DNA of 64,000 bases from Arthrobacter sp. M4 (GTDB taxonomy: Bacteria; Actinomycetota; Actinomycetes; Actinomycetales; Micrococcaceae), in NCBI RefSeq assembly GCF_020251205.1, contig NZ_JAIWYX010000002.1:1-64000 (forward strand), read 5' to 3'. Below are positions 1 through 7,933 of the stretch, piece after piece. The number at the start of each line of letters is the position of its first letter. The first letter of the stretch is position 1. A program made the translations under genes and the position numbers. The notes beneath the pieces were generated by a model. That model saw only the letters and a list, made by a program, of their open reading frames with translations, ran no database searches and had not been told where the DNA came from.

Positions 1-729
1 GCCGTCATCACCTACGACCCCGCCTACGGCTACGAAATCGGCCACATCATCCGCGCCGGCCTCGAACGCATGTACGGCGGACACCACCACGATCCCAACG
101 TGATGTACTACCTCACCGTCTACAACGAACCCATCACCCAACCCGCCGAACCCGAAAACCTCGACACAGAAGGCCTCCTCAAAGGCATCTACAAACTGGC
201 CTCCGCCAGTAACGAGGGCCCCAAGGCGCAGCTCCTTGCCTCAGGCGTTGCGGTGCCGTGGGCTCTTGAAGCCCAGAAGATCCTTGCCGACGAGTGGGGT
301 GTGGCGGCAGATGTGTGGTCGGTGACGTCGTGGAACGAACTGCGGCGGGACGGACTGGCAGCGGAGCAAGAGGCCTTCCTCAACCCCGGTTCCGAGGTAC
401 GGATCCCGTTCGTGGCCCAGCAGCTCGCTAACGCTGCCGGCCCGGTGGTTGCGGTCAGTGACTACATGAAGGCAGTCCCGGACCAGATCCGCCAGTTCGT
501 GCCCAACGACTTCGCAACCCTCGGCGCCGACGAGTTCGGCTTCGCGGACACCCGCGCAGCCGCCCGGCGCTACTTCAACATTGACAGCCACTCAATCGTT
601 GTCCGCGCCCTGCAAATGCTGGCAGAACGCGGTGAAGTGGATGCTTCGGTTCCAAGCACCGCTTTCGACAAGTACCGCCTGACTGACGTCAACGCCGGCA
701 CCACGGGCAACGCCGGCGGCGAATCCTAG
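1..729 (+). CDS. aceE: Pyruvate dehydrogenase E1 component, homodimeric type (C-terminal part)
   Basis: The reading frame is open from base 1, so this is the 3' end of a longer gene. The visible 242 residues include YDPAYGYEIGHIIRAGLERMYGG, split here only for reference, followed by VMYYLTVYNEP, which is typical of the C-terminal third of AceE. The later DVWSVTSWNELRRDG and VPNDFATLGADEFGFADTR segments fit the transketolase C-terminal domain of the same enzyme. AceE decarboxylates pyruvate with thiamine diphosphate and passes the acetyl group to the E2 lipoyl domain. It is followed by a strong hairpin and then by fasR, an arrangement common in actinobacteria, which links acetyl-CoA supply to fatty acid synthesis. 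The N-terminal two thirds lie outside the window. Confidence 0.95.
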   Translation, partial: AVITYDPAYGYEIGHIIRAGLERMYGGHHHDPNVMYYLTVYNEPITQPAEPENLDTEGLLKGIYKLASASNEGPKAQLLASGVAVPWALEAQKILADEWGVAADVWSVTSWNELRRDGLAAEQEAFLNPGSEVRIPFVAQQLANAAGPVVAVSDYMKAVPDQIRQFVPNDFATLGADEFGFADTRAAARRYFNIDSHSIVVRALQMLAERGEVDASVPSTAFDKYRLTDVNAGTTGNAGGES

Positions 730-746
730 GCCTCGGCGAAACCCAA

Positions 747-787
747 ACGACGGCGGTCCTCACCACAACGGTGAGGGCCGCCGTCGT
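747..787. terminator. Strong hairpin terminator after aceE
   Basis: An 18-bp perfect inverted repeat (747-764 with 770-787) encloses a 5-nt loop. It starts 18 bases after the aceE stop codon. No T-run follows, as is usual in high-GC actinobacteria. It should end aceE transcription before fasR. Confidence 0.85.
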
Positions 788-870
788 CGTCTGCTGGCGC
801 TGCGCCGTGGCGCCAAGCTGACATGCCGGGCCCAAGGCTCGCGCAGCAGTGTGGCCCAGAGCAGGGCAAC

Positions 871-887
871 TTGTAGCCTTCGCACAA
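871..887. promoter_or_regulatory. Putative FasR operator upstream of fasR
   Basis: The sequence TTGTAGCCTTCGCACAA resembles a second site at 2173-2189 in front of fabD; 14 of 17 positions agree. It lies about 25 bp upstream of the proposed fasR -10 hexamer. Autoregulation by FasR is inferred from the shared site, not shown directly. Confidence 0.5.
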
Positions 888-911
888 ATGGAGCTTGGGA
901 AAGATGCACCG

Positions 912-917
912 TATGCT
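912..917 (+). promoter_or_regulatory. -10 hexamer TATGCT for a leaderless fasR transcript
   Basis: TATGCT ends 6 bases before the ATG at 924, so a transcript starting at the usual distance would begin at or next to the start codon. No convincing ribosome binding site precedes 924. Leaderless mRNAs are common in actinobacteria. Confidence 0.4.
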
Positions 918-923
918 CATTCC

Positions 924-2168
924 ATGCCAGAGTCCACCCGCACCCCCGCGCAACGCCGGACACCCGCTCGGGCGGTGTCACCAGAGAAGGCCGAGACCCT
1001 CCGGCAATTGCGTGCCAACGTGGGCCAGCTGTCTACAACCACGATGCGCCAGCTGGAGAAGTCGCTCCCGTGGTACAGCCGCCTGAGTTCGGACGAAAGG
1101 TCCGCACTGGGCCTCGTGGCGCAGAACGGCATCGCCGCGTTCGTCACCTGGTACGAGCGCCCAAGCTCGCCCTCCTGGATCCTGACGGACGTTTTTGGCA
1201 ATGCGCCCACCGAACTAACTCGGTCCATCAGCCTGCAGAAGGCCCTGCAACTGATCCGCATCGTCGTTGAAGTTGTTGAGGATCAAGTCCCCAACATCGC
1301 ACCCGAGTCAGACCAGCCGTCGCTGCGCGAAGCCGTCCTGAGGTATTCCCGCGAAGTTGCCTTTGCGGCCGCAGACGTATACGCCCGCGCCGCGGAATCA
1401 CGGGGGTCCTGGGACACACGCCTTGAGGCACTCATCGTCGATGCCATCCTGCGCGGCGAAAACACTGATGCCCTGCGGTCCCGGATCGCCGCCCTCGGCT
1501 GGAAGGCCCAGGAGCGCTTCACGGTGATGGTTGGCAACTCGCCGTCGGAACCAAGCGCCAGCTATGTCAGTGAGCTGCGCCGTACCGCGGGACGGTTCGC
1601 CGAGGACGCCTTGGTGGGAATCCAGGGCGACAGGCTCATCCTGATTCTTGGCGGTGTCCACGACCGCGATGCCGCCTGCGTCAAGCTCAGCGAGTTGTTC
1701 GCGCCCGGGCCCGTGGTGTACGGGCCTGAGGCAGGGTCTCTGCTCGAGGCCAGCAGCTCCGCGCAGGCCGCGTTCGCGGGCCTCACGGCAGCCCGCGCCT
1801 GGCCAGCAGCTCCGCGGCCTGTCGCTGCCGACGACTTGTTGCCGGAGCGCGTTGTGTCAGGCGATGACGCAGCCCGCCGCTCACTGGTCAAGAACATCTA
1901 CCGGCCTCTGCTGGCGGCTTCGAACGGGCTCATCGAGACCCTGGGGACCTACCTCGAACTCGGCCACTCCCTGGAAGCCACGGCGCGTGAGCTGTTCGTG
2001 CACGCCAACACCGTAAGGTATCGTCTCAAGCGAGTGTGCGACGTCACGGGGTGGGACCCACTCCTTCCCCGTGAGGCGTTCGTCCTCCAGACGGCCTTGG
2101 TTGTGGGCCGTCTTTCGGCTCCACCGAAGGCCGCACCGGAGCGTCAGAACTCCCGGCCACAGAGTTGA
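924..2168 (+). CDS. fasR: FasR-like PucR/CdaR-type transcriptional regulator of fatty acid synthesis
   Basis: The 414-residue protein ends in a PucR-type helix-turn-helix region (LGTYLELGHSLEATARELF, then VHANTVRYRLKRV, near residues 350-390), the typical C-terminal DNA-binding module of the PucR/CdaR family. The N-terminal 340 residues match the ligand-sensing part in size. Its position between aceE and fabD matches S. coelicolor FasR (SCO2386), known as the activator of the fab operon, and the M. tuberculosis relative beside aceE. An open frame extends upstream to 849, but ATG 924 is preferred because a -10-like TATGCT sits just upstream. A similar inverted repeat occurs before fasR and before fabD, suggesting that it regulates both. 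The ligand is not evident from the sequence. Confidence 0.85.
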   Translation: MPESTRTPAQRRTPARAVSPEKAETLRQLRANVGQLSTTTMRQLEKSLPWYSRLSSDERSALGLVAQNGIAAFVTWYERPSSPSWILTDVFGNAPTELTRSISLQKALQLIRIVVEVVEDQVPNIAPESDQPSLREAVLRYSREVAFAAADVYARAAESRGSWDTRLEALIVDAILRGENTDALRSRIAALGWKAQERFTVMVGNSPSEPSASYVSELRRTAGRFAEDALVGIQGDRLILILGGVHDRDAACVKLSELFAPGPVVYGPEAGSLLEASSSAQAAFAGLTAARAWPAAPRPVAADDLLPERVVSGDDAARRSLVKNIYRPLLAASNGLIETLGTYLELGHSLEATARELFVHANTVRYRLKRVCDVTGWDPLLPREAFVLQTALVVGRLSAPPKAAPERQNSRPQS

Positions 2169-2172
2169 ACCG

Positions 2173-2189
2173 TTGTAGACTTCCTACAA
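2173..2189. promoter_or_regulatory. Putative FasR operator upstream of fabD
   Basis: TTGTAG-ACTTC-CTACAA is a perfect 6-bp-arm inverted repeat with a 5-nt spacer. It lies in the 88-nt gap between fasR and fabD and resembles the site at 871-887. A second smaller repeat, GGTGT...ACACC at 2207-2222, follows it. This is the expected place for the activator site of the fab operon. Confidence 0.6.
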
Positions 2190-2256
2190 ACTGACCCAGT
2201 GAGCTTGGTGTACGAAAACACCGTTGGATCACGCGCCCTTTTGGAAAGCTGGATAC

Positions 2257-3186
2257 GTGCTTGCAATCGTCTGCCCTGGACAGGGCTCCCAGACCCCTGG
2301 ATTCCTCGCCCCCTGGCTGGAAATCCCATCCGTCGAAGGCCACCTGGCTGCCCTGAGCGAGATAGCAGGCATTGACCTCAAGGCCCACGGCACCACCTCG
2401 GACGAGGAAACCATCAAGGACACAGCGGTTGCCCAGCCGCTCATCGTCGCGGCCGGCCTGGTGGCCGCGCGGGCGCTGTTCGACGTCGAACTCAGCACAC
2501 TGCCCGTCGTCCTTGCCGGCCACTCAGTCGGCGAAATCACCGCCTCTGCACTGGCTGGCGTCCTCAGCGAGGACGACGCGATGACCTTTGTCCGCGAGAG
2601 GGCCAACAGCATGGCCGCCGCCGCGGCGGTAACGCCAACCGGCATGAGCGCAATCGTCGGCGGCGACCCTGAAGAGGTGCTGGCCGCGATCGAAGCCTCT
2701 GGAGCCACTCCGGCCAACGTTAACGGCGCCGGCCAGACCGTAGCCGCCGGGACCTTCGAGCAGTTGAAGTCCCTGGCTGACAACCCGCCCGCCAAGGCCC
2801 GCGTTATTCCGCTCAAGGTCGCCGGCGCGTTCCACACATCGCACATGGCACCGGCCGTGAGCGCACTTGAGGCGCTGCGCCCCTCGCTTTCGCCCAAGAA
2901 CCCGTCGGTTCCCCTGCTGTCCAATTACGACGGCGGTGAAGTGACCGAGGGTGCCGACGTCGTCGACAGGCTGATCGCCCAGGTTTCCCGCCCAGTGCGG
3001 TGGGACCTCTGCATGGAGAACATGGCTGGCCGTGGTGTCGCCGGGGTCATTGAACTGGCTCCGGCTGGAACCCTCGCCGGACTGGCGAAGCGTGGCATGC
3101 CCGGCGTGAAGACTGTGGCCGTCAAGACGCCCGAAGACCTGCATGCGGCTCTCGCCCTGTTTGCGGAATTGGAAGGACAGGCGTGA
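2257..3186 (+). CDS. fabD: Malonyl-CoA:ACP transacylase
   Basis: FabD transfers malonyl from CoA to the ACP phosphopantetheine arm, supplying extender units for type II fatty acid synthesis. The 309-residue protein begins with the family signature VCPGQGSQ, has the nucleophile elbow GHSVGE with Ser90, and carries the paired histidine in AFHTSHM (His193). The GTG at 2257 is chosen because GGAAAG lies 8 bases upstream and the product then starts directly before the PGQGSQ motif; an upstream in-frame start at 2224 would add 11 unsupported residues. The stop codon overlaps the fabH start by 4 bases (GTGA), so the two are translationally coupled. It is the first gene of fabD-fabH-acpP-fabF. Confidence 0.95.
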   Translation: MLAIVCPGQGSQTPGFLAPWLEIPSVEGHLAALSEIAGIDLKAHGTTSDEETIKDTAVAQPLIVAAGLVAARALFDVELSTLPVVLAGHSVGEITASALAGVLSEDDAMTFVRERANSMAAAAAVTPTGMSAIVGGDPEEVLAAIEASGATPANVNGAGQTVAAGTFEQLKSLADNPPAKARVIPLKVAGAFHTSHMAPAVSALEALRPSLSPKNPSVPLLSNYDGGEVTEGADVVDRLIAQVSRPVRWDLCMENMAGRGVAGVIELAPAGTLAGLAKRGMPGVKTVAVKTPEDLHAALALFAELEGQA

Positions 3187-4229
3187 GCACTCCAGCGCTG
3201 AAGCAGGCCCCACTCCGCGAATTCACCCGCATCGTTGGTATTGGAGCCAGCCGGCCGAACATCGTCGTCACGAATGAAGACGTGTGCCAGTGGATCGATT
3301 CCTCGGATGAATGGATCCGGCAGCGCACCGGCATTGTGACCCGCCACCGTGCCCCCGCCGATGTCAGCGTGATCGACCTTGCCGAAGAGGCCTCGCGTGA
3401 AGCGCTGGAGCGGGCCGGCATCGAAGCCGCCCAGCTGGGAGCGGTCATCGTTTCCACCGTGACGCACCCCTTCGCCACGCCCTCGGCTGCGGCAAGCCTG
3501 GCGGACCGCCTCGGCGCCACGCCAGCTCCGGCCTTCGATATCTCCGCAGCCTGCGCCGGCTACTGCTACGGCATTGCCCAGGCTGACGCCCTGATCCGTT
3601 CCGGAGCCGCGGAGTATGTCCTTGTAGTTGGCGCCGAGAAGCTCTCGGACGTCATCGACAACAGCGAGCGTACGATTTCCTTCCTCTTGGGTGATGGTGC
3701 CGGTGCCGTCGTTGTGGGCCCGTCCGACACTCCGGGCATTGGCCCTTCCGTTTGGGGTTCCGACGGCAGCAAGTGGGATGCGATCGGCATGACCCACTCC
3801 TTGCTGGAAGTCCGTGACCTGGCTGAGGCGGCGCGCCGCAGCGGCGACAGCGCGGCTGCCAAAGCCGCCATCTGGCCGACACTTCGTCAGGACGGCCAGA
3901 CGGTCTTCCGGTGGGCGGTGTGGGAGATGGCCAAGGTCGCCCAGCGGGCCTTGGATGCTGCTGGCATCACTGCCGACGATCTTTCAGCCTTTGTGCCCCA
4001 CCAGGCCAACATGCGCATCATCGACGAGATGGTCAAGCAGCTCAAGCTCCCCGACACAGTGAAGGTCGGACGTGACATCGCTGATGCGGGCAACACTTCG
4101 GCAGCCTCGATCCCGTTGGCGACCCACCGCCTGCTGGCCGAGAACCCCGAGCTTAGCGGCGGACTCGCCCTCCAGATCGGCTTCGGCGCCGGACTGGTAT
4201 TCGGGGCACAGGTAATTGTCCTGCCGTAG
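3183..4229 (+). CDS. fabH: Beta-ketoacyl-ACP synthase III
   Basis: FabH starts fatty acid synthesis by condensing an acyl-CoA primer with malonyl-ACP; in actinobacteria the primers are usually branched acyl-CoAs. The 348-residue protein has the complete triad: Cys124 in SAACAGY, His273 in PHQANMR and Asn304 in AGNTSAAS. The glycine-rich C-terminus ending in GFGAGLVFGAQVIV is typical. It starts with GTG overlapping the fabD stop by 4 bases. A 124-nt gap separates it from acpP. Confidence 0.95.
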   Translation: MSTPALKQAPLREFTRIVGIGASRPNIVVTNEDVCQWIDSSDEWIRQRTGIVTRHRAPADVSVIDLAEEASREALERAGIEAAQLGAVIVSTVTHPFATPSAAASLADRLGATPAPAFDISAACAGYCYGIAQADALIRSGAAEYVLVVGAEKLSDVIDNSERTISFLLGDGAGAVVVGPSDTPGIGPSVWGSDGSKWDAIGMTHSLLEVRDLAEAARRSGDSAAAKAAIWPTLRQDGQTVFRWAVWEMAKVAQRALDAAGITADDLSAFVPHQANMRIIDEMVKQLKLPDTVKVGRDIADAGNTSAASIPLATHRLLAENPELSGGLALQIGFGAGLVFGAQVIVLP

Positions 4230-4286
4230 CTTGACCGGATCGTCCCCGGTCGGCGGCCACAACTGAATAAAGAGCCTTTACGGACC

Positions 4287-4305
4287 AAACCGTCAACAAC
4301 GGTTT
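4287..4305 (+). other. Small hairpin in the fabH-acpP gap
   Basis: AAACCG (4287-4292) pairs with CGGTTT (4300-4305) around a 7-nt loop within the 124-nt intergenic gap. It may be an mRNA processing or stabilising element that helps raise acpP expression. The role is a guess and no clear separate promoter was found. Confidence 0.3.
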
Positions 4306-4353
4306 GACCAAATTCCGGCAGAAACGCCGGCATAACAAGAAAAGGAGCCAACA

Positions 4354-4599
4354 ATGGCTAGCAACGAAGAGATCCTGGCCGGCCTGGCTGAAATCGTCAA
4401 CGAAGAGACCGGCCTGGCGCCCGAGGCTGTCGAGCTGGACAAGTCCTTCACCGAGGACCTGGACATCGACTCCATCTCCATGATGACCATCGTCGTGAAC
4501 GCCGAGGAGAAGTTCGGCGTTCGCATCCCCGACGAAGAGGTCAAGAACCTGAAGACCGTGGGCGACGCCGTGAGCTACATCGCCAACGCCCAGTCCTAA
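4354..4599 (+). CDS. acpP: Acyl carrier protein
   Basis: This 81-residue acidic protein carries growing acyl chains on a 4'-phosphopantetheine arm. The attachment site is Ser40 in DLDIDSISM, a DSI variant of the common DSL motif. The sequence fits the four-helix ACP fold, with helix I at residues 4-18. AAAAGGAG lies 6 bases upstream of the ATG, a strong ribosome binding site suited to a highly expressed protein. It lies between fabH and fabF, with a hairpin downstream. Confidence 0.96.
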   Translation: MASNEEILAGLAEIVNEETGLAPEAVELDKSFTEDLDIDSISMMTIVVNAEEKFGVRIPDEEVKNLKTVGDAVSYIANAQS

Positions 4600-4614
4600 G
4601 TTCTGGCTCCCGCT

Positions 4615-4655
4615 GTGCCGGACCGGGGTGCTGCAGAGGTACCCCGGCCCGGCAC
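4615..4655 (+). terminator. Hairpin between acpP and fabF (attenuator or partial terminator)
   Basis: The arms GTGCCGG-A-CCGGGGT and ACCCCGG-C-CCGGCAC flank an 11-nt loop, 15 bases after the acpP stop. A CTATTTTTC tract occurs 17 bases downstream of the hairpin. Partial termination here would give more acpP than fabF mRNA. Confidence 0.55.
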
Positions 4656-4737
4656 TGCCGCAAAACCGCCCCTATTTTTCGGCCAGGCACCGTGCTGACC
4701 CACGGTGTTCCCGGCTTACCCGACAGAGAGTGATCGC

Positions 4738-5973
4738 ATGGCACGCAAAGTAGTCATTACCGGTCTGGGCGCCACTACGCCCATCGGCGGCGACGTTCCC
4801 ACGATGTGGAAGAACGCCCTGACAGGGGTCTCAGGTGCCCACACGCTCGAAGACGAGTGGGTTGCCAGGTATGACCTGCCTGTGACCTTTGCAGCCCGGT
4901 GCAGCACACCGGCACTCGATGTCCTCGGCCGCGTCGAAGCCAAGCGCATGGACCCGTCCACACAGTTCGGTGTTATCGCTGCCCGTGAGGCCTGGGCCGA
5001 CTCGGGGATCACCGAGATCGACCACGACCGCCTCGCTGTTGCCTTCGCCACAGGCATAGGCGGCGTTTGGACCCTCCTTGACGCCTGGGACACCCTGAAG
5101 GAGAAGGGACCGCGCCGGGTTCTGCCTATGACGGTGCCGATGCTGATGCCGAACGGTGTGGCGGCAGCGGTCAGCCTGGACCTTGGCGCACGGGCAGGCG
5201 CCCACACGCCAGTTTCAGCCTGCGCGTCCGGCACTGAGGCGCTCCACCAGGGGTTGGAACTGATCCGCTCAGGCAAGGCGGACGTTGTGATGTGCGGTGG
5301 CGCGGAAGCCGCAATCCACCCCATGCCGTTGGCAGCGTTCTCCTCCATGCAGGCATTGTCCCGCCGCAATGACGACCCGGAGCATGCCTCGCGTCCCTAT
5401 GACATTGACCGCGACGGCTTCGTCATGGGTGAAGGCGCCGGTGCCTTGGTCCTGGAAGCCGAGGAGCACGCCCTGGCGCGCGGAGCTCGCATTTACGCCG
5501 AACTGGCTGGCACGTCAGTGACCGCCGACGCCTACCACATCACTGCTCCGGATCCCGAAGGCCTCGGCGCCACCCGGGCTCTCAAGGCCGCGATGTTCGA
5601 TGGCCGGATCCAGGCCGAAGACGTCGTGCACGTCAATGCCCACGCCACGTCCACCCCGGTAGGCGACAAGCCGGAATACACTGCCCTCCGCGCAGCACTT
5701 GGAAAGCATGTAGACAACGTGGCGGTCTCTGCGACAAAGTCGCAGATGGGCCACCTGCTGGGCGCCTCCGGCGCCGTCGAAGCTGTCCTGACAGTCTTGG
5801 CGGTCTACGAGCGCCAGGCTCCGGTCACCATCAACTTGGAGAACCAGGATCCTGAGATTCCGCTCGACGTCGTCACCTCCGCCCGCGAGCTTCCTGCCGG
5901 CGACATTGTGGCGCTCAGCAACTCGTTCGGATTCGGCGGCCACAACGCAGTTATCGCCGTCCGCAGCCTGTAG
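4738..5973 (+). CDS. fabF: Beta-ketoacyl-ACP synthase II
   Basis: FabF elongates acyl-ACP by decarboxylative condensation with malonyl-ACP. The 411-residue protein shows the KAS I/II triad: Cys162 in VSACASG, His in NAHATSTPVGD and His in KSQMGHLLGASG. The C-terminal SNSFGFGGHNA glycine-rich signature is present. The start at 4738 (MARKVVITGLG) fits the family N-terminus; an upstream in-frame ATG at 4705 would add 11 residues without support. It is the last gene of the fab operon and is followed by a strong terminator. Confidence 0.95.
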   Translation: MARKVVITGLGATTPIGGDVPTMWKNALTGVSGAHTLEDEWVARYDLPVTFAARCSTPALDVLGRVEAKRMDPSTQFGVIAAREAWADSGITEIDHDRLAVAFATGIGGVWTLLDAWDTLKEKGPRRVLPMTVPMLMPNGVAAAVSLDLGARAGAHTPVSACASGTEALHQGLELIRSGKADVVMCGGAEAAIHPMPLAAFSSMQALSRRNDDPEHASRPYDIDRDGFVMGEGAGALVLEAEEHALARGARIYAELAGTSVTADAYHITAPDPEGLGATRALKAAMFDGRIQAEDVVHVNAHATSTPVGDKPEYTALRAALGKHVDNVAVSATKSQMGHLLGASGAVEAVLTVLAVYERQAPVTINLENQDPEIPLDVVTSARELPAGDIVALSNSFGFGGHNAVIAVRSL

Positions 5974-6001
5974 TGGGCCACATCGGCTGAACAATGACGA
6001 C

Positions 6002-6037
6002 GAAGGAGGGCCCCGCCTGATGGCGGGGCCCTCCTTC
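6002..6037. terminator. Bidirectional terminator after fabF
   Basis: A 16-bp perfect stem (6002-6017 with 6022-6037) has a 4-nt TGAT loop. It lies between the fabF stop and the 3' end of the convergent DUF3145 gene, so it can serve both. Confidence 0.9.
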
Positions 6038-6069
6038 TGCTATGGATGAACTGCGGGGAGAAGGACGGG

Positions 6070-6573
6070 CTAGCCGACCTGGTGAAGCCAGCGAACGGGT
6101 GCGCCTTCGGCAGCGTGCCTGAACGGCTCCAATTCCTCGTCCCAGGCTTCACCTAAAGCCAGCGACAACTCGTGGTAAACGAGGGCTGGGTCCCCGGCTC
6201 CCGCTTCGTACGCGTAGCGGATCCGGTCTTCGGACACCATGATGTTGCCGTGGACGTCCGTCATGGCATGGAAAATGCCCAGCTCGGGAGTGTGGGACCA
6301 ACGTCCACCATCAACCCCCGGACTGGGTTCCTCGGTGACTTCATAGCGCAAATGCGCCCAACCACGCAGGGCCGAAGCCAACTGTGCCCCCGTGCCTGGC
6401 GTACCGGTCCACGAAAGCTCGGCACGGTACATCCCTGGCGCAGCAGGCTGAGCGGTCCACTCTAGATCGGTTCGCTTGTCTACGACCGATCCGATGGCCC
6501 ACTCAACATGAGGGCACAACGCGGTGGGTGCCGAGTGCACAAAAAGCACACCACGGGTGGTTACAACAGACAT
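6070..6573 (-). CDS. DUF3145 family protein
   Basis: The 167-residue protein matches the actinobacterial DUF3145 family as remembered: an N-terminal RGVLFVHSAP segment, an internal LRYEVTEEPSPG stretch and a C-terminal VRWLHQVG. Its function is unknown. No membrane segment or signal peptide is visible. The ATG at 6573 is preferred over 6585 because GGAGG lies 5 bases before it. It is convergent with fabF and shares the 6002-6037 terminator. Confidence 0.85.
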   Translation of the reverse strand: MSVVTTRGVLFVHSAPTALCPHVEWAIGSVVDKRTDLEWTAQPAAPGMYRAELSWTGTPGTGAQLASALRGWAHLRYEVTEEPSPGVDGGRWSHTPELGIFHAMTDVHGNIMVSEDRIRYAYEAGAGDPALVYHELSLALGEAWDEELEPFRHAAEGAPVRWLHQVG

Positions 6574-6911
6574 TCCATCCTCCATAGCTGTAGGTACGTC
6601 TTCCCCAACGACCTCTGCATGGAATGGCTCGCTGTCCCGCCGCAGTGACCGGACCCTGGAAGAGTCCGGCTCATATTAAGTTTGAACCGGCAGCAAACAA
6701 AGCTTCAATCACTACTTGAATGTTGCCGGGTATTGGTTTTATTGTGCCCCACGTTCCGGAATTACGCCACTGCAATTAGGAACTGTCCGTCCGGCGGTAA
6801 CACGCGGTGCATCCGCATTGATGGAGCCCGTGAACCATTATCCGAGCCATGCCCGCGTGAGGATGGAGCCAGCAGGCAGCCAGACGATTGAGGGGCGGTT
6901 CACCCGGGACC
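6574..6911. other. 338-nt intergenic region between DUF3145 and xerC
   Basis: The region contains the probable DUF3145 promoter at 6673-6700 on the minus strand. From about 6705 to 6911 no gene, terminator hairpin or RNA was recognised. Its GC content is visibly lower than that of the flanking genes. Confidence 0.5.
6673..6700 (-). promoter_or_regulatory. Probable sigma-70-type promoter for DUF3145
   Basis: On the minus strand, TTGTTT (6695-6700) is followed after 16 bases by TAATAT (6673-6678). This gives a leader of about 95 nt before the ATG at 6573. Confidence 0.5.
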
Positions 6912-7856
6912 TCAGGCGCGGGGGTGGGCCTGAATGTAGCTTTTCCTGAGTCGCTCCACTGACACATGCGTGTACAGCTGCGTGGTGGCAAGACTGCTAT
7001 GACCCAGAATCTCCTGCACCGCACGTAGATCCGCTCCCCCGTCGAGGAGATGCGTGGCGGCGGAGTGCCTCAAGGCGTGTGGCCCCGACGCCGCTGTGTC
7101 GCCCAAAGAGTCAAACAGTTGCCGGACGACGCCGCGAACCTGTCGTTGGTCCACTCTGCCGCCACGCGCACCGAGGAAAAGGGCTGGCCCACTCCCTTCC
7201 CCTGCCAAGCGTGGCCGCCCCCTGCGAAGCCAATCGTCGACAGCGATGGAAGCAGGCAAGCCATAGGGGACTGTGCGTTCCTTGTTCCCCTTGCCCACCA
7301 CGCGAAGGGTCCTCCGGTCCTGATCGAGGTCGTCAACATCAAGGCCGGAAAGTTCCCCAACGCGCACCCCGGTGGCATAAAGCAGCTCGACCATCGCCCG
7401 ATCGCGTACGGCTAATGGACCGCCCTCAGCGGCGGCCGCCTCGAGTCGAGCGAAGAGTTCAGCCAGCTGCGGCCTCCCTACGACTGCGGGCAACGACTTC
7501 TCCCGTTTGGGCGCCTTCAATCGCAGGGCAGGATCGGCATCAATCAGCTCCTCACGCAGTGCCCACGCAGTGAAGGCCCGTGCCGTGGCCGCCCGCCTTG
7601 AAAGGGTCGCCCTCGAATGGCCCGTTGTGTTCTGCTTTCCGAGCCATCGCCTGAGCAGGCCGAGATCCAGTCTTGCGAGGTCATCGACACCCTCTGCTGC
7701 GGCAAAAGCGAGCAGGTCGGTAACGTCCCCCAGGTACGCGCGTACCGTGTGCGGAGACCGTGCACGCTCGGCCGTGAGGAATCGACGGAAACCCTCCTTG
7801 GCCGCCGAGAGGGCCTCTGGTATCCCGCCTTGTCCATCCTTCGCGTCCGCCTGCAC
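6912..7856 (-). CDS. xerC: Tyrosine recombinase XerC
   Basis: The 314-residue recombinase resolves chromosome dimers with XerD at dif. The N-terminal SAM-like core-binding domain (FLTAERARSPHTVRAYLGDV) is followed by the catalytic domain. Catalytic residues are visible as Arg in ATGVRVGELSG, Lys in GKGNKERTVP, His and Arg in HALRHSAATH, His in LGHSSLATTQ and Tyr in QLYTHV. It lies downstream of dprA in the same direction, the normal actinobacterial order, so it is the housekeeping recombinase and not the integrase of the element. Confidence 0.92.
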   Translation of the reverse strand: MQADAKDGQGGIPEALSAAKEGFRRFLTAERARSPHTVRAYLGDVTDLLAFAAAEGVDDLARLDLGLLRRWLGKQNTTGHSRATLSRRAATARAFTAWALREELIDADPALRLKAPKREKSLPAVVGRPQLAELFARLEAAAAEGGPLAVRDRAMVELLYATGVRVGELSGLDVDDLDQDRRTLRVVGKGNKERTVPYGLPASIAVDDWLRRGRPRLAGEGSGPALFLGARGGRVDQRQVRGVVRQLFDSLGDTAASGPHALRHSAATHLLDGGADLRAVQEILGHSSLATTQLYTHVSVERLRKSYIQAHPRA

Positions 7857-7933
7857 CCAACTACTCTCTCACCGATTTCCGGGAAGTGGGCGGAGGACAT
7901 GCGCACCTTCTCAGTGCACACCGTGCAGGCGCC

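Noticed and set aside
4716..5994. Minus-strand frames opposite fabF
   Set aside because: FabF has its catalytic triad and family length on the plus strand; the opposite frames are shadows.
6912..7856. xerC as integrase of the element
   Set aside because: It is in its normal chromosomal context with dprA and lies outside the junction at 10,002.
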